Assembly: GCA_022606425.2 (NCBI GenBank)
Contig: JAHDVF020000009.1
Coordinates: forward strand, 1,427,501 to 1,491,500
Direction of reading: 5' to 3'
Source of the DNA: Lepidostoma basale
Lineage: Eukaryota; Arthropoda; Insecta; Trichoptera; Lepidostomatidae
DNA: 64,000 bases
Shown here: positions 41,453-52,374 of the stretch, in pieces
Position numbering within the stretch: position 1 is the stretch's first letter
Layout of the letters: each line of letters begins with the position of its first letter
The notes under the pieces: model-generated
Databases searched by the model: none
What the model was told of the DNA's origin: nothing
Seen by the model: only the letters and a program-made list of their open reading frames with translations
Translations under genes and position numbers: made by a program

Positions 41453-42764
41453 AAATGGAAAATTTTATATTAAATTTTATATCAAAAATAATATTTTCAA
41501 AAATTGTGCACTCATCCCTTGAATGATTCTCTCGATTATTATGAACGTAAAAATAATATTGTTTTCTTAAAATTGATTTTAAATTATTTACGCCCTTTCG
41601 TAAAGCCCTACTCGTTTTGTAACACATTATATCGATATTTTAGATACCAATACTTTGTGTTGGAACATCCTTCACATCACTCCAAACATTGTTTCAGCCA
41701 CTTAATTATAACCTTACTTTAACCATTCCGTTACGGTGTTATACCTAACCTAACAGTACCCCTCTCTAGCATAATACCTTGGTAACTTGTTTCTCCTCAC
41801 TCAAACCACTTCTCGCGTCAATCAAACATTGTGTTACGTAAATATTGACGACGGGGAGCAAGCTAAGTGAGGGGGTGGATCTCCCCACAAATTGTACTCA
41901 CTGTTAATATTTAACTTTGGCAAATTGCGTGCTATTTAATATGTATCGTGTTCAGATCACGCGAACGTGTTCAGTCTACGGACTGCAAGCGGCCAGGCGA
42001 ATGACGTGTCCGCACAATGCATTGTTATTTCCGACTTCAGAATATGTATTTTATTTGGGGCACTATTTTAATCTTAACCTTTCCCTTACGGTGCTAAAAT
42101 AAAAACGTGCGTTTCGGTGTAGCGTAGTCAGTACGCGTTAAAAAATTAGCGATTTTAAATCGGAAAAATAGGAAAATTCATAGCTAATCCCCTTATATAA
42201 TTATAATTGAAGTAAAAAATTATAATAATTGAGATTTAATTGCTAAAAACATTAAAAAACCATCTGGCAACGCTCACGGAACGGGCATAGACTCGGTCTG
42301 GTTGCAAGCCCGAAAGCGACTGCCGCCACTGGCGGCGCGGCGGGACGGCGAGAGTGAGAACATTTAGCTAGAACATATGGAAGAGTGAGATGCGAATATA
42401 GTGTGGCGCACTGAAAGCGCTGTTTATACGCGACTTTGTTTTCGATGTTCACAAAATACGTCCGATGTACCCGATAAATTCTGATTATTATTAATATTAT
42501 GGAGGAATACCTGAAATCTTAACCTTGTATTTATTATATTTATAGAGATATTGATGTTTTTTAGAAGCAACGTGTAGAAGATACCCATCATAGGGAAGGG
42601 AGGGTTAAATATGTTAAATGCATTGCTTGACATACTAAACAGTCCAGAATGCAAAATGGTTACAAATTATTTTTTACTACAAAATGTACAGTATATTAAA
42701 TGGATCCATATTTTTACTATTATATATTAGAAAAAATATACAATATTTGAATTGGGTGAAGAAA
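41453..42764. other. Non-coding; duplicated TTAACC motif and a GC-rich pocket
   Basis: ttaaccattccgttacggtg (41718) and ttaacctttcccttacggtg (42075) are near-identical direct repeats reminiscent of piggyBac ends, but no inverted partner was seen. 42255-42440 is GC-rich and unique (cgaaagcgactgccgccact, ggcggcgcggcgggacgg). It is a candidate regulatory or conserved element. Confidence 0.3.
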
Positions 42765-43010
42765 GAATGATAAAAAATATATATTAACAATGTAAATGGA
42801 ACTAGAAATAGCGGAAGAACGAGGTAAAACGTGGCACGATCAAATAAGTCGGCCACGCGAGGTGTCGGAGAAATCGACGTGCGTGCATGACACGATGTAT
42901 GAATGTTGAGGAATCAAGAGACGTATGTCGGGAAAGAACAGTGTGGCAGTCCATTCTTTCTGCCTACCACTTCGTTAGACGAGACGATGTGATGGTTAGT
43001 TAGTTAGTTA
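42765..43010 (+). mobile_element. LINE family 1 tail (copy H)
   Basis: atgtaaatggaactagaaat, gtcggagaaatcgacgtgcg and gtatgaatgttgaggaatc end at gatgtgatggttagttagtt with a TTAG array at 42993-43013. Confidence 0.75.
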
Positions 43011-43119
43011 GTTTTGAAATGGATTAAAAAAAAAATTATGTGAACTATTTCTTATAATCCTCATATTATAAGTGATCAAAAGTGTATGTGTGTAATCTAC
43101 CATAAATATTTTTTTTAAC

Positions 43120-43400
43120 TTCTTCTTCTTTTGGTGTCATGTCAGCTTCCCCCAATGTTTATTATCACGTATAATAAACTATAAAATTGTAGGTGCCTCT
43201 ATCCCTGGCGGATCGAAACAGCTCCTCGAGGTTTCTTAAGCCAGTCCAATCCCTTTTGTTACGGAGCCAGGATATTTGCCTCCTGCCAATACCTCATCGA
43301 CCCTCCATTTTACCCTCAACGATCAGATTCAGCAATTCATATTTTTCTACCCTAATCACACATAACCTAAAAATGACATCTTACGGGCGTTAATATTGAC
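43120..43400 (-). mobile_element. LINE family 7 C-terminus
   Basis: The minus strand reads LNLIVEGKMEGR, RRQISWLRNKRDWTGL, then NLEELFRSARDRGTY before an aagaagaag tail. EGK-EGRR-IGRR-ISWL is a typical basic C-terminal end of ORF2. One in-frame stop interrupts GR-GIGRR. Confidence 0.65.
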
Positions 43401-43959
43401 CAACAATTCCCTATCAGCTTTGGCTCTGGAGAACATTAATGTTGCTAACTTTATTGGTTCAAAGAGCGAAATGTTTAGAAATGTCTTTAGTTATTTCCAA
43501 ATTATCAGCTTGTTAATTCGCTCGTATTATTTTTTGTATTTTTCTTACTTGGAAAGAATTTCGTTCATATTAGCACCATACACATGTTGTTTAATTAAGT
43601 TAACAACAATATTGTGTTAATAAATTTTTACATCAGCCTACATACTCGTACAACACAAACGTAACAATGTTTCATGTTGTATCAGAAAATTGTTGTTCGC
43701 TTGACATTAACAAATAAATATTCTGTTTTAATATTTTATTTTTACATTAACAAACAAATATTCAGTTTTAATATTTTATTTTTATTCAAACAAATATTCT
43801 GTTTTAATATTTTATTTTTATTCCTAATTTATCTCAACGACATTGAAGATCATTACTGTTTTAAAAATGGAATGAAAAGATTTCAGTGAATGTGAACCAT
43901 TCGAGACTGGGTCTGTAATATATAAATATATTTTCAATATTTCTTATTATTGTTGATGT
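43401..43959. other. AT-rich with a short tandem repeat
   Basis: At 43705-43825 the unit caaatattctgttttaatat plus tttattttta repeats three times, with small changes. No other signal. Confidence 0.5.
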
Positions 43960-44680
43960 GCTAAAATATACGAAAATATTTTATTTCATGTGAGTGAAAT
44001 GTGTCCTCTTGGTGGGGCATCGTGAAATAATATTTTTAGGCGAAACAAATCATTCTAGAAAATAGACGTTTTTAATGGAGTTTTACATAAACAAACAAAC
44101 AAACAAACCATCACGCCGTTTGCCCGCAGGGGTAGGCAGAGAGAATGGACCGCCACACTACTACTTTAGTGTATTGGAAAAAAATAATTCTGTAATGCTT
44201 TAGATATGTTTAAAATAAATAAATAAATGAAATGAAATACTCTATCCTGACATGCCTCTTTAGCTTCCTCCACATTCATACATCGAGTCATACACGCACG
44301 TCGATTCTTCCGGCTTCTGACATGACCATCCTTTATTATTTGATTCATTTGGTCATGCCATGTTTTCCTCGACTCCTTACTCCATTTACATCGTTAACGT
44401 ATACTTTTTTAACCATTATTTCTTCACCCATGCGCTCCATATGTCCGATCCAACGCAGCGATCCTTTCATAATTTTGTTCATAATACCTTCTTTCGCTCT
44501 ACATTCCTTCCTAATATCAGCATCTGAGATTCTGTCGTACATCGTTCTACCACACATAGGTTTTAGGGACCTCATCTCTACCGCATTTATTCTGCTCTCA
44601 TCTTTCTTCTGCCATGTCCATGCTTCGCTTCCATACATAAGGAATTTTACATCATTGTAAAAAATATTGCCGTTTGATTC
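43960..44680. mobile_element. MITE family P, decayed copy, split by a LINE
   Basis: attttatttcatgtgagtga, ggcgaaacaaatcattctag, aaaatagacgttttt and aatggagttttacat lead up to 44088. The tail ttttacatcattgt resumes at 44645. The LINE family 1 copy lies between. Confidence 0.55.
44089..44644 (-). mobile_element. LINE family 1 tail (copy I) with target duplication
   Basis: Flanked by ttttacat on both sides (44081-44088 and 44645-44652). The 3' end is an (AAAC)n run at 44089-44107 in plus orientation, then catcacgccgtttgcccgca. The minus-strand frame reads MYGSEAWTWQKKDESRINAV, EMRSLKPMCGRTMYDRISDA, MNKIMKGSLRWIGHMERMGE. A 60-base insertion (about 44160-44235) interrupts it, and one further shift follows. 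This copy defines the family's insertion behaviour: 5' truncation, a simple-repeat 3' tail and a short target duplication. Confidence 0.8.
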
Positions 44681-45059
44681 ATTAACGTTTAAATCAATAT
44701 TTCTTTGCGTATATAAGCTTTATAAACATATTATAAATGTTATGTTTCGATAATAAATAGTATTTCGCCATAACATTTAACGTTAGGAGTATGTAGGTTA
44801 TAGCAATCAATATTACGTTGTCACAAGGAATTTTATATTCGTTCAGTACATTAGTTCCAAGCACTTTTGAAACGAACATTTACGATAATGACTCGCCATT
44901 GAAACGTGGTTTTTAAAATGTTCTCATTAGATATAAACCTAATTTCTTTCGCGCGCACATGAGTTGCATTACATTTCTTGTATTTATTTTATACTATTTG
45001 ATGTTTAATTTATGAATAATAATAAATTGGATAATTTATAAAGCGCCATTTTTATGAAT
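44681..45059. other. AT-rich, nothing recognised
   Basis: No repeat or coding signal. Confidence 0.3.
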
Positions 45060-45345
45060 TGCTCATCTCAAGGGCACTGTAGAAGATGCTCCGTTTTTTT
45101 TTTTTTTTTTGTATACAACAGGTTTTTATGACCCTATTACTGTATACAATTTACATAAATTTTGCATGCATTTTACATACATTTTTATCAACTAGATAAT
45201 AATAATAATAATAATAATGATAAAAAATATATATAAACATATTTAGTATGAGGGCTGCACCCGACGAAATCGATCAGCCCTTCCTGTCAGGAAATGATAA
45301 TTTGAAAAGGTGCGTTTTGAGTCTCGATCTAAATCAATAAATAAA
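45060..45345 (-). mobile_element. CR1/L2-like LINE 3' end
   Basis: The minus strand contains gagactcaaaacgcaccttt, tcctgacaggaagggctgat and catcttctacagtgcccttg, shared with 49510-49960. It includes an (aat)n run at 45198-45216 and a poly-T of about 18 at 45095-45110. Confidence 0.65.
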
Positions 45346-45732
45346 ACATTGATTAGAGAAAAATTCAATAGTTTTTCGTTTCATTTAATTTATTTATATA
45401 AAGATCACAAACATTACAGATGCTCCAATCCAAGTCGTCTGCAACTTCACAATTAAATCATAAGAATTATTTTCAAAAAAGGATTTAAAATTAGGACATA
45501 AAGACTACACATCAGAGATAACAATCACAACATTGATATTGCATCCCTGGGGCAACTCACACTATCACGAAATATGTCGCCCTCCGAGGCGACCCGATTA
45601 AGCAATAATATTGCTCTACACACAGGCATAACCATTGGCAGGTTGGTTCTGCAGGGTGGCAAATAATACAAACTGTGCTGTCTTTGACGAACGTTGGTTT
45701 TGCCTTATATCAATATATACCACATATATTTG
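45346..45732. other. Non-coding, nothing firm
   Basis: Mixed composition at 45540-45660 (ctccgaggcgacccgattaa). No match seen. Confidence 0.3.
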
Positions 45733-46110
45733 GATGTTCAGAATTCAGCAGCGTTGAATGTGACCAGAATAAATGCGATAAAGATGAAATCCCTTAGACG
45801 TAGGTATGTGTGTAAAACGATGTACGACAGGAATCTAGAGCGAAAGAAAGTAGTATGAATAAAATTATGAACGCACGGATGAACGAATAATGGTTAAGAA
45901 AGTATACGTTAAAGATGTGAATGGTCGAGGAAGACCGAGGAAAACATGGCATAATCCAATCAATCAAAATTTAAAGGTCGGCCATGTAAAACGTCGGATA
46001 AATCGACATGCGTGTATGACTCGCTGTATGAATATGGAGGTAGGTAGAGTAGTGTGGAGGTCCATTCTCTCTGCCTACCTTTTCGATGAAACGGCGTGAT
46101 GGTTTGTTAT
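45733..46110 (+). mobile_element. LINE family 1 tail (copy J)
   Basis: ataaatgcgataaagatgaa, tacgacaggaatctagagcg, then the frame MVKKVYVKDVNGRGRPRKTW, HNPINQNLKVGHV, RINRHACMTRCMNME and a terminal gaaacggcgtgatggtttgt. The middle is deleted relative to copy I. Confidence 0.75.
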
Positions 46111-46244
46111 TGTTGGGACGGCAATTAATAAATAATAATTAAATAAAAATATATTTTTTAACTATTGTACTTCCACTTTTGTCTTTATTTCGACAGCGAC
46201 CGGTTTCGCCAGGCTCGCTGGCATCGACAGACTGGTCTGTTAAC

Positions 46245-46285
46245 CAGTCTGTCGATGCCAGCGAGCCTGGCGAAACCGGTCGCTG
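46245..46285 (+). ncRNA. Hammerhead-like motif (family m)
   Basis: Stem I CAGT/GCTG (46245-46248 with 46282-46285, one wobble), core CTGTCGA (A6 changed to T), extra T, stem II GCCAG/CTGGC (46257-46261 with 46267-46271), GAAA 46272-46275, short CCGG and GTC ending at 46281. The mirror arm carries the same motif on the minus strand. The changed A6 suggests it is inactive. Confidence 0.35.
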
Positions 46286-46327
46286 TCGAAATAAAGACAA
46301 AAGTGGAAGTAGTTAAAAAACATCGCG

Positions 46328-46508
46328 TTTTTTTTTAAAGACAATAGCAAGGATTTTAATCAATGATTTTAGAATTTATTTTACAATCTTCAATGTGAAC
46401 AGAAAATAGCTCATTATTATGAAGAAGGAATCTGGTCGTGCCCAGGCTTGAACCCATGTCCCCTGGATCGGGAGCCAGGCGTTCTATCCCCTAGACCACC
46501 ACCCGATC
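46328..46508 (-). mobile_element. tRNA-derived SINE
   Basis: The minus strand starts GATCGGGTGGTGGTCTAGGG with an A box (TGGTCTAGGGGATAG) and, 30 or so bases on, a B box (GGTTCAAGCC). An anticodon-like arm CCTGG/CCAGG has an eight-base loop, too long for a normal tRNA. The acceptor strands pair imperfectly. An unrelated AT-rich body and a nine-A tail complete a 181-bp element. It interrupts a repeat that is continuous at 8500-8700. Confidence 0.7.
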
Positions 46509-46562
46509 AATTATTATTTAAAATGAACTTCCATCAAGAGATATCGGTGAAATCATTTGAGA

Positions 46563-47044
46563 AGTAGAATAATTAAAAAGCGTTGTAAATAGTTACAACA
46601 ACCGTCCATTGTTTTAGCACGAAACATTCTATGGTTAAGTTCTGTTTCGTGCGGTTTTCTAATAAATAAAACAAGAACCCCGCAATTTGTTAAGCCGCAG
46701 CGCACCCGGGCCGCGGGCCGCGGGTTCCGGGCGACGCCGCTGTCGCCGGAGCGCACTACCAATTTTGTCGTATGAATATTTAATCGGAATTTGCATGCAA
46801 AATTGAAGGCAGAAACAGCCGCTCAGGATGAACGGCCGGGATCGTCCGGGCTTGCATACAATTACTTCGTATTACAAGTAAGGCTGCAAGGATCATGACG
46901 TTCCTTCCAACGCATTCTCTCCTCCGCGGGGTCACGAGACTTCGCGTGAACTCGTTAAATTTGACTTTTATTGACTATAAACAATACATATTTAACATTT
47001 ATTCTCAATAGATGGCGCTAGTGTAGATTGAACTAAAATATGTG
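46563..47044. other. GC-rich pocket, candidate conserved element
   Basis: 46680-46925 contains ccgcagcgcacccgggccgc, ggatgaacggccgggatcgt and gaatttgcatgcaaaattga, which has an ATTTGCAT octamer-like motif. Not repeated in the window and no domain in any frame. Confidence 0.35.
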
Positions 47045-47217
47045 AAATGAATGTCGGTCACGTGAGGAGTCGGAGAAATCGACGTGCGTGCATGACAAGA
47101 TGTATAAATGTAGAGGAATCGAGAGGAGTATGTCAGGACAGAACAGTGTGGCGTTCCATTCTTTTTGCCTAGCCCTCCGGGGAGACGGGGTGATGGTAAG
47201 TTAGTTAGTTAGTTAGA
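47045..47217 (+). mobile_element. LINE family 1 tail (copy K), short
   Basis: cacgtgaggagtcggagaaa, cgtgcatgacaagatgtata and ggggagacggggtgatggta end in a TTAG array (47201-47217). Confidence 0.75.
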
Positions 47218-47739
47218 TTTAATTTTAATGCTAAATGTTTTAAATAATGGCCTTCAATTTGAAAGAAAATTGAAAACATTCGTTTATACATTTTCTAGAA
47301 AACATAGGTTTTTATTTACACCATTGTTCAAGAGACAATAAGGACTTATTATTACCATAAGATAATCGTATATAATATTTATAATATAGAAATGAAGTAA
47401 ATATACCAATATATAACCACATTCACAAGTAATTTAGCGACGTATTATACGAACTTCCACTGATTTCTTTCCAATTTTTACCTAAAGAAAATGAGATAGA
47501 ACCACGTGGGTCTGGAAAACTCGCCTTCTTCGGTCATTGCTTTACATTTACGACCGTGAAACGTGGGAAAATTTCCGGAATTTGAGTATGAGCAGATGGT
47601 AAATACCTTTTTTACGCCGGCGAAATTGTCTAGCGGGGTCTATCGGGAATGTACGTTTGTACCACCCGGTTAAGTTGAAAAATTTCCGCCCATCATCCAT
47701 TTATTGATTTTCTTAATCGATTTCAAAGAACGAAATACT
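47218..47739. other. Non-coding; MITE family P scrap and a mixed patch
   Basis: 47295-47345 (ttctagaaaacataggtttt ... accattgttcaagagacaat) is a remnant of the right end of family P. 47615-47690 is GC-richer and unique. Confidence 0.35.
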
Positions 47740-47970
47740 AATTAATGTGTATGAAAACATCTGTTTTCAGGAAGTTTTATTATATTTTATGTTATTGACA
47801 TGTATCGCCTGTCTAGGCATTATCAAATATTTAATAACATTTAATAATGCCTCAGAGAGACGAAACATGTCTTCACATAAACTATCATAAAACTTCTAGA
47901 AAACAGACATTCTTACTCGTATTAGTTATTTAATATGGAGTTTTACAACATTATTCAAGAGACATTAAAT
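47740..47970. mobile_element. MITE family P, copy 8
   Basis: ttaatgtgtatgaaaacatc, attgacatgtatcgcctgtc, gagacgaaacatgtcttcac and atggagttttacaacattat are in the family order. Confidence 0.75.
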
Positions 47971-48165
47971 AACCTTTGGAATTGGAAAATAACACTGTTT
48001 ATTTTACACTTAAATATTTTAGATATCACGACATGTTTCGAAGAAGACTTCCATATTCAGGTGTAAAAATATAACAAAAACTGAACTAAGAAAGACTCAT
48101 TAAAACGCATTTAAATATGAAATTCCAGTTTTAATGCCTTAACTTTCAAGAAACTACAATAACCG
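47971..48165 (-). repeat. Family a repeat, single unit with hammerhead-like core
   Basis: On the minus strand, 48026-48065 reads ACAC, CTGAATA, T, GGAAG-loop-CTTC, GAAACATGTC, GTGA. Three stem I pairs (CAC/GTG) are kept, as in the copy at 483-521. Core G8 is changed. The flank aaacagtgttattttcc corresponds to aaacaaagttattttcaa at 555-572. Confidence 0.55.
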
Positions 48166-49189
48166 ATTAATTTTATGTGTCGTATCAATGATACACATAT
48201 TAAAGGCTGCCCTTGTAACAAAAAACCTCACAGAAAGGTGTCTTAGGTACACGGTTTTATGCAAAAAAATGCACCAAGTTCCAACGGTTGCTGTGAAGGC
48301 TTTATTTTGCAGCAAGTTGTGTAGGGATGAATTTCACAATGGATGAAAAAGATTTTCATATTTTTATAATTTTTACGAACAAATTTCTAGTTGTTTATTT
48401 AATAGAAAATAAAAGTAGTCATTTTATTAATTTTATCAACTAATACAATGGTTTATTTTTATAGAATATTTAGTAAGCTTCGATGCTAAACTTTTGGACC
48501 TTACTATCTATGTTGGTTTTCCGTAGAATGTGTCGAGAGCTATTCTCTCAATCTCGGGTGAGCCTTTTCGTGTACGCAAAGCTAGCCTCGAAAACACTTT
48601 CTACATAAAGGGATTTGTTAACTAATCGTATTTGTTTTGTTGTACTTATGTTTATTTATGTGTTAATACCGGTATTGTTTTTTTTATTACGTCCAAAATC
48701 ATTATATAATTCATATATTTATATAATTTATTCTCATAACTCTGGCCAAAAAATCAGACATGGAATCCTGCTTTTTCAACTTTCCTTCCGATCATTATAT
48801 GGTGGATGTCAATATCCAAGTGATTATGGTTATGTTTTAATCATCTCACTGACATTACCGAAAATATATAGATTTATCAGACTATGAGATGAACCGCTTC
48901 ACATTGTCGATAATACTCATCAGGATCATAAAGTCGGATGTTCTCTCTAATTGAGAAATAAGGAATGTTTTATGTGACAGGCCGACTTTTTTCAATTATT
49001 TAGATATAATTTTGTTATTTATATTTAATTGGTCGATTATATGGTCTTAATCAAAATGTTAAATTCCTACATGCTGGTAAATACCATATAATCAATCCAA
49101 ATGTAAATCATAAAATTATGTTTTTCTCTCTTTAGTTTTAATTAAAAAAAATACATATATACAATTCCACAGTGTTTACGGTGTATCAT
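48166..49189. other. Non-coding, nothing recognised
   Basis: 48215-48320 is mixed in composition and unique. The rest is AT-rich, with one 90-codon frame (48615-48887) of hydrophobic, low-complexity character that I do not regard as a gene. Confidence 0.3.
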
Positions 49190-49430
49190 CATCATCAGCC
49201 GTCTGTCATCCACTGCTGAATGGAGGCCTCTCCCAAAGCACGCTACCGCCCCCTATCCATTGCCGCTTCCATCCATCCATATTCAGCAATCCTCTTCAGA
49301 TCGTCGGTCCAGCGGGCAGGGGGACGTACAACTCTGCGGAATCCTGTACGCGGTCTCCAATCCAGAACCCGTCTCCCCCATCGGCCGTCGGTTCTCCGAC
49401 AGATATGGCTAGCCCATCACCACTTCAGTA
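49190..49430 (-). mobile_element. LINE family 2 tail with target duplication
   Basis: Flanked by acggtgtatc (49180-49189 and 49429-49438). In plus orientation it begins atcatcatcatcagccgtct, the reverse of the (GATGAT)n tail of the copy at 63071-63409. The minus strand encodes ICRRTDGRWGRRVLDWR, RRVVRPPARWTDDLKRI-type residues. It is only about 240 bp long. Confidence 0.8.
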
Positions 49431-49509
49431 CGGTGTATCCCTGTTTTATATTTTTCATTTTGGTAGTATTAAAAAAATCATTTATTATAATAATAATAAA
49501 TGGGATAAA

Positions 49510-49960
49510 TCAAATAGCACATTTTTTTTTAATTACTCATCTCAAGAGCCCTGTAGAAGATGCTCCTTTTTATCAACTAGATAAAATTAATAATAATAAT
49601 GATAACAATAATAATAATCATATTTAGTATGAGGGCTGCACCTGACGTAGTCGATCAGCCCTTCCTGTCAGGAAATGATAATTTGGAAAGGTGCGTTTTG
49701 AGTCTCGATCTAAACTCTGATTGATTCTCAATGCACTTAAGGTCTGCTGGAAGATTGTTCCAGGCTGGAGGGCCGGCTACCGCGAAGACGGTCGCCAAGG
49801 TTTGTGCTTGGACAGCGTTTTGACACAGTCAATCTACCGATCGCAGAAGACTTAGCTGGTCGCAATGTAGACTGTCTAGCATTATTGCCAGTTTTTCTTC
49901 CCTTAAGTTTTATATGAAAACGTTTAAATTTGGTATATCTGTCCAATCACTAATCAATCT
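49510..49960 (-). mobile_element. CR1/L2-like LINE, RT C-terminus and 3' UTR
   Basis: The minus strand reads ATVFAVAGPPAWNNLPADLK, then CIENQSEFRSRLKTHLSKL and FPDRKG with a stop. The FAVAGP--WN-LP ... F--RLKTHLF end is characteristic of CR1/L2/Jockey-type reverse transcriptases. An (aat)n array and gagatgagtaatt close the 3' UTR. Confidence 0.75.
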
Positions 49961-51189
49961 TTTTTGTAATCTGATAACGTAATTATTTTGAACTCCGGTG
50001 TTTTTTTTATATTGTCAGTACTATCAGTCTTGACGCTTTACTTAATAATGTGATATTTCAATAGAATTGATTAGGACCGCCTTGACCTACTGCAGATGCC
50101 ATTATGACAACCGCAGACCTGGCAATATTATTTACTATTGCTAATATTATAGATAGGTACTCTAATAAATAAATTATTAATTCATTCTACAACGCAACAC
50201 CAGATAGATGTGGTTTCGCAATTGGATTTAATTAGTTATAGCTCTCGTTCATATTCCAAATCAGTTTTTTCCACGCGCGTGCAAAAACTTGTATACACTC
50301 TTTATTACGTGGTATAAACTTCATTTAGAGATAATCAGCGAAGAAAGAAATTGTACACCAGCTCGTTCTTCCCAAATAAATTAGGAGTTCTTATTCTCAT
50401 CGCGTCCTAACCATACAACAATAATCAAAATACAGAGCAATGTACAAGTTTACGGAAGTTTTTAAAGGGTAGAAAATCTTAACTTATTTTCACGGAAGTA
50501 AAGATTTTGCACCCTTTAAAAACTTGGTTCACTGTACAATCGTAATAAGTAGAATAATAAGTTGTAATTTTGAATGTAAATATTTTTTTTACACACGTTA
50601 AAATTTCACAAGTAACAATACCAAATTGTTCTCCTTTTGTTTTCTACACTTCTATCATACAACAATAATCAGAACAAATTTCAAAATTAGATTCAGAATC
50701 AGAACAAAATACAAACAAGTATTCCTCTCTTACTCTCTTGTATTCAAAATATTCTCGTACATTTTCTTGATGACATCCTGTTTTTGCCTATTCATATTAT
50801 GATATTCTTTTAAAATAAAAATTTCAGTGTAATGCATATTGCATATATTTATTTTGAATGAAATATAATATTACATCACAGATAAGGTAATTACGAATTA
50901 CTATTTTTTTACATTTGACTTAATCCGTCTTCGCTAGAGCCTTTATGGAAAGAAATTAAGCATAATAATACTTTTTTTAATATAACACATGTCAACTATA
51001 AATTGAATCGACTCTGAATGTCAATATATTTGTTATTGCATTATTTGAATATACGGATTTCACTACGACAAACGAAGTGTTAATTACATACATAATCTTC
51101 CACGAATGCATTAACGTTTATATCATTTCAATCTTATATTCGTATGTGTATTTTTTTTAAACTTTAGTATACTTTCATTTTTACTGTTT
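49961..51189. other. AT-rich, nothing firm
   Basis: Phrases such as tttaaagggtagaaaatctt and agattttgcaccctttaaaa (50460-50520) form a weak inverted repeat. No coding signal. Confidence 0.3.
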
Positions 51190-51420
51190 ATTAATATCAT
51201 TTCAAAATATTTATTAAATAAAACTTCACATTAAATAATTATTATAAATAAAAACATATTTTATCCAAAAGTTTCATTGTAGGAATGACCTATTTGTCTA
51301 TGATGAGTCATTATAAAATGTGTGACATTTAATAATGTGCATTGACTAGGTGAAACTAAGATTTCCATACTATATAATAAAACTTCTAGAAAACAAAAGT
51401 TTCCACTCGTATTATGTTCT
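51190..51420. mobile_element. MITE family P, decayed copy 9
   Basis: aataaaaacatattttatcc, gaatgacctatttgtct and actaggtgaaactaagattt, then ataataaaacttctagaaaa and tttccactcgtatta, preserve the order. Confidence 0.55.
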
Positions 51421-52157
51421 CAATATTTTTGTTCATTATTATTACATCACCCAACATCGACCGACAGGTAACAATTTTATGATATTCTTTAATTAACTGA
51501 GATTTCGTGAATAGATATATATATATATGAAACAGCACAATTAGGCTTCGTGTCAGCGGGGAATTTACTGTGCCTGTTTTAACGGTGAAACAAATTAAAT
51601 ATTGTAAATAAATCGGCCTCGCCCCAGAGCCGAACTTCTGATTAAACCCCTTCCACTTAGCCCGCGTGATGCTATCTCCCGATACATAAATCGCGATAAA
51701 TATGTAGATATGGCACTAAATAGCTTTGGCAACAGGTTGTTTATACTTTATTCGATAAACGATTATACCGCAGACGCGTACGAAATCTTTTTGAAGACAG
51801 CCGAAGTCTTACGCAGAGCTCCGGGTGAATATTTCGTTGCCATGGCGATGAAGTGATTTTTTGCGATTTGTTTATATTTACTCCATTGATTTCTTTGCTC
51901 TCAAGGTTGTATCCAATTTCGCAAATGCTGAAGACTTTATTTTTATCTGATTGGATCACATTAGTGGGATAGAGATGGTTGATGTAAAAATATTTAGACA
52001 TTTCAAAATGTTCCTTTACAGACGAATGCTACTCCACTAATGGATAAAGCGCAGAACAAATACGAAATAATATAAAAAATAACAAAAATATGTATATTTT
52101 TTATAGATAATCCATTGTTTTGGCCGGAACACTAAGATACTTCAACATTATTAAATG
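51421..52157. other. Non-coding, mixed patch
   Basis: 51610-51680 and 51760-51870 are moderately GC-rich and unique. No domain recognised. Confidence 0.25.
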
Positions 52158-52350
52158 TTTAAATTTAAAACACTATTATTATATGAGTTTGTCGCGACAG
52201 CTGTTTCGCCAATCTTTGTTGGCATCATCAAGTGTTATATATTTGTTTTAACAAACCTAATGATGCTAACATATGTTGGCGAAATAGCTGTCGCAACAAA
52301 CCTACATAAACAAATCGTTATACGTAATAACACTGTTTAAAATTTATACA
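52158..52350. repeat. Hairpin with hammerhead-like arms (family n)
   Basis: Inverted arms of about 80 bp. The minus strand at about 52192-52237 reads TTGATGA, T, GCCAA-loop-TTGGC, GAAACAGCTGTC. The plus strand at 52256-52300 reads CTAATGA, T, GCTAAC-loop-GTTGGC, GAAATAGCTGTC. Stem II changes (C to T opposite G) keep pairing in the right arm. Each arm has one core substitution and stem I is weak. Confidence 0.6.
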
Positions 52351-52374
52351 TTTTAGTTTTATTACGCTTTTAAA

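Larger units (their letters stand above)
46154..46562. repeat. Perfect hairpin (family m) with flanking block and SINE
   Basis: 46154-46320 is a near-perfect palindrome (tttgtctttatttcgacagc, gaccggtttcgccaggctcg and complement) centred near 46238. The block at 46512-46562 (reverse complement of tctcttgatggaagttc...) also lies next to the half copy at 8500-8700, so it belongs to the same element. A SINE (46328-46508) separates the two parts here. Confidence 0.8.

Noticed and set aside
41718..42145. piggyBac element bounded by TTAACC motifs at 41718 and 42075
   Set aside because: The two motifs are in direct, not inverted, orientation and no right-hand TIR pairs with them.
45197..45216. CRISPR-like short repeats
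   Set aside because: These are (aat)n microsatellites; no spacer-repeat architecture exists anywhere in the window.
46430..46508. Possible functional tRNA-Gly (CCC)
   Set aside because: The anticodon loop would be eight bases, acceptor pairing is imperfect, and an unrelated body with an A tail follows. A SINE explains it better.
48615..48887. 90-codon open frame as a small membrane protein gene
   Set aside because: Hydrophobic low-complexity composition is expected from AT-rich random frames; no homolog recognised, no supporting exon signals.
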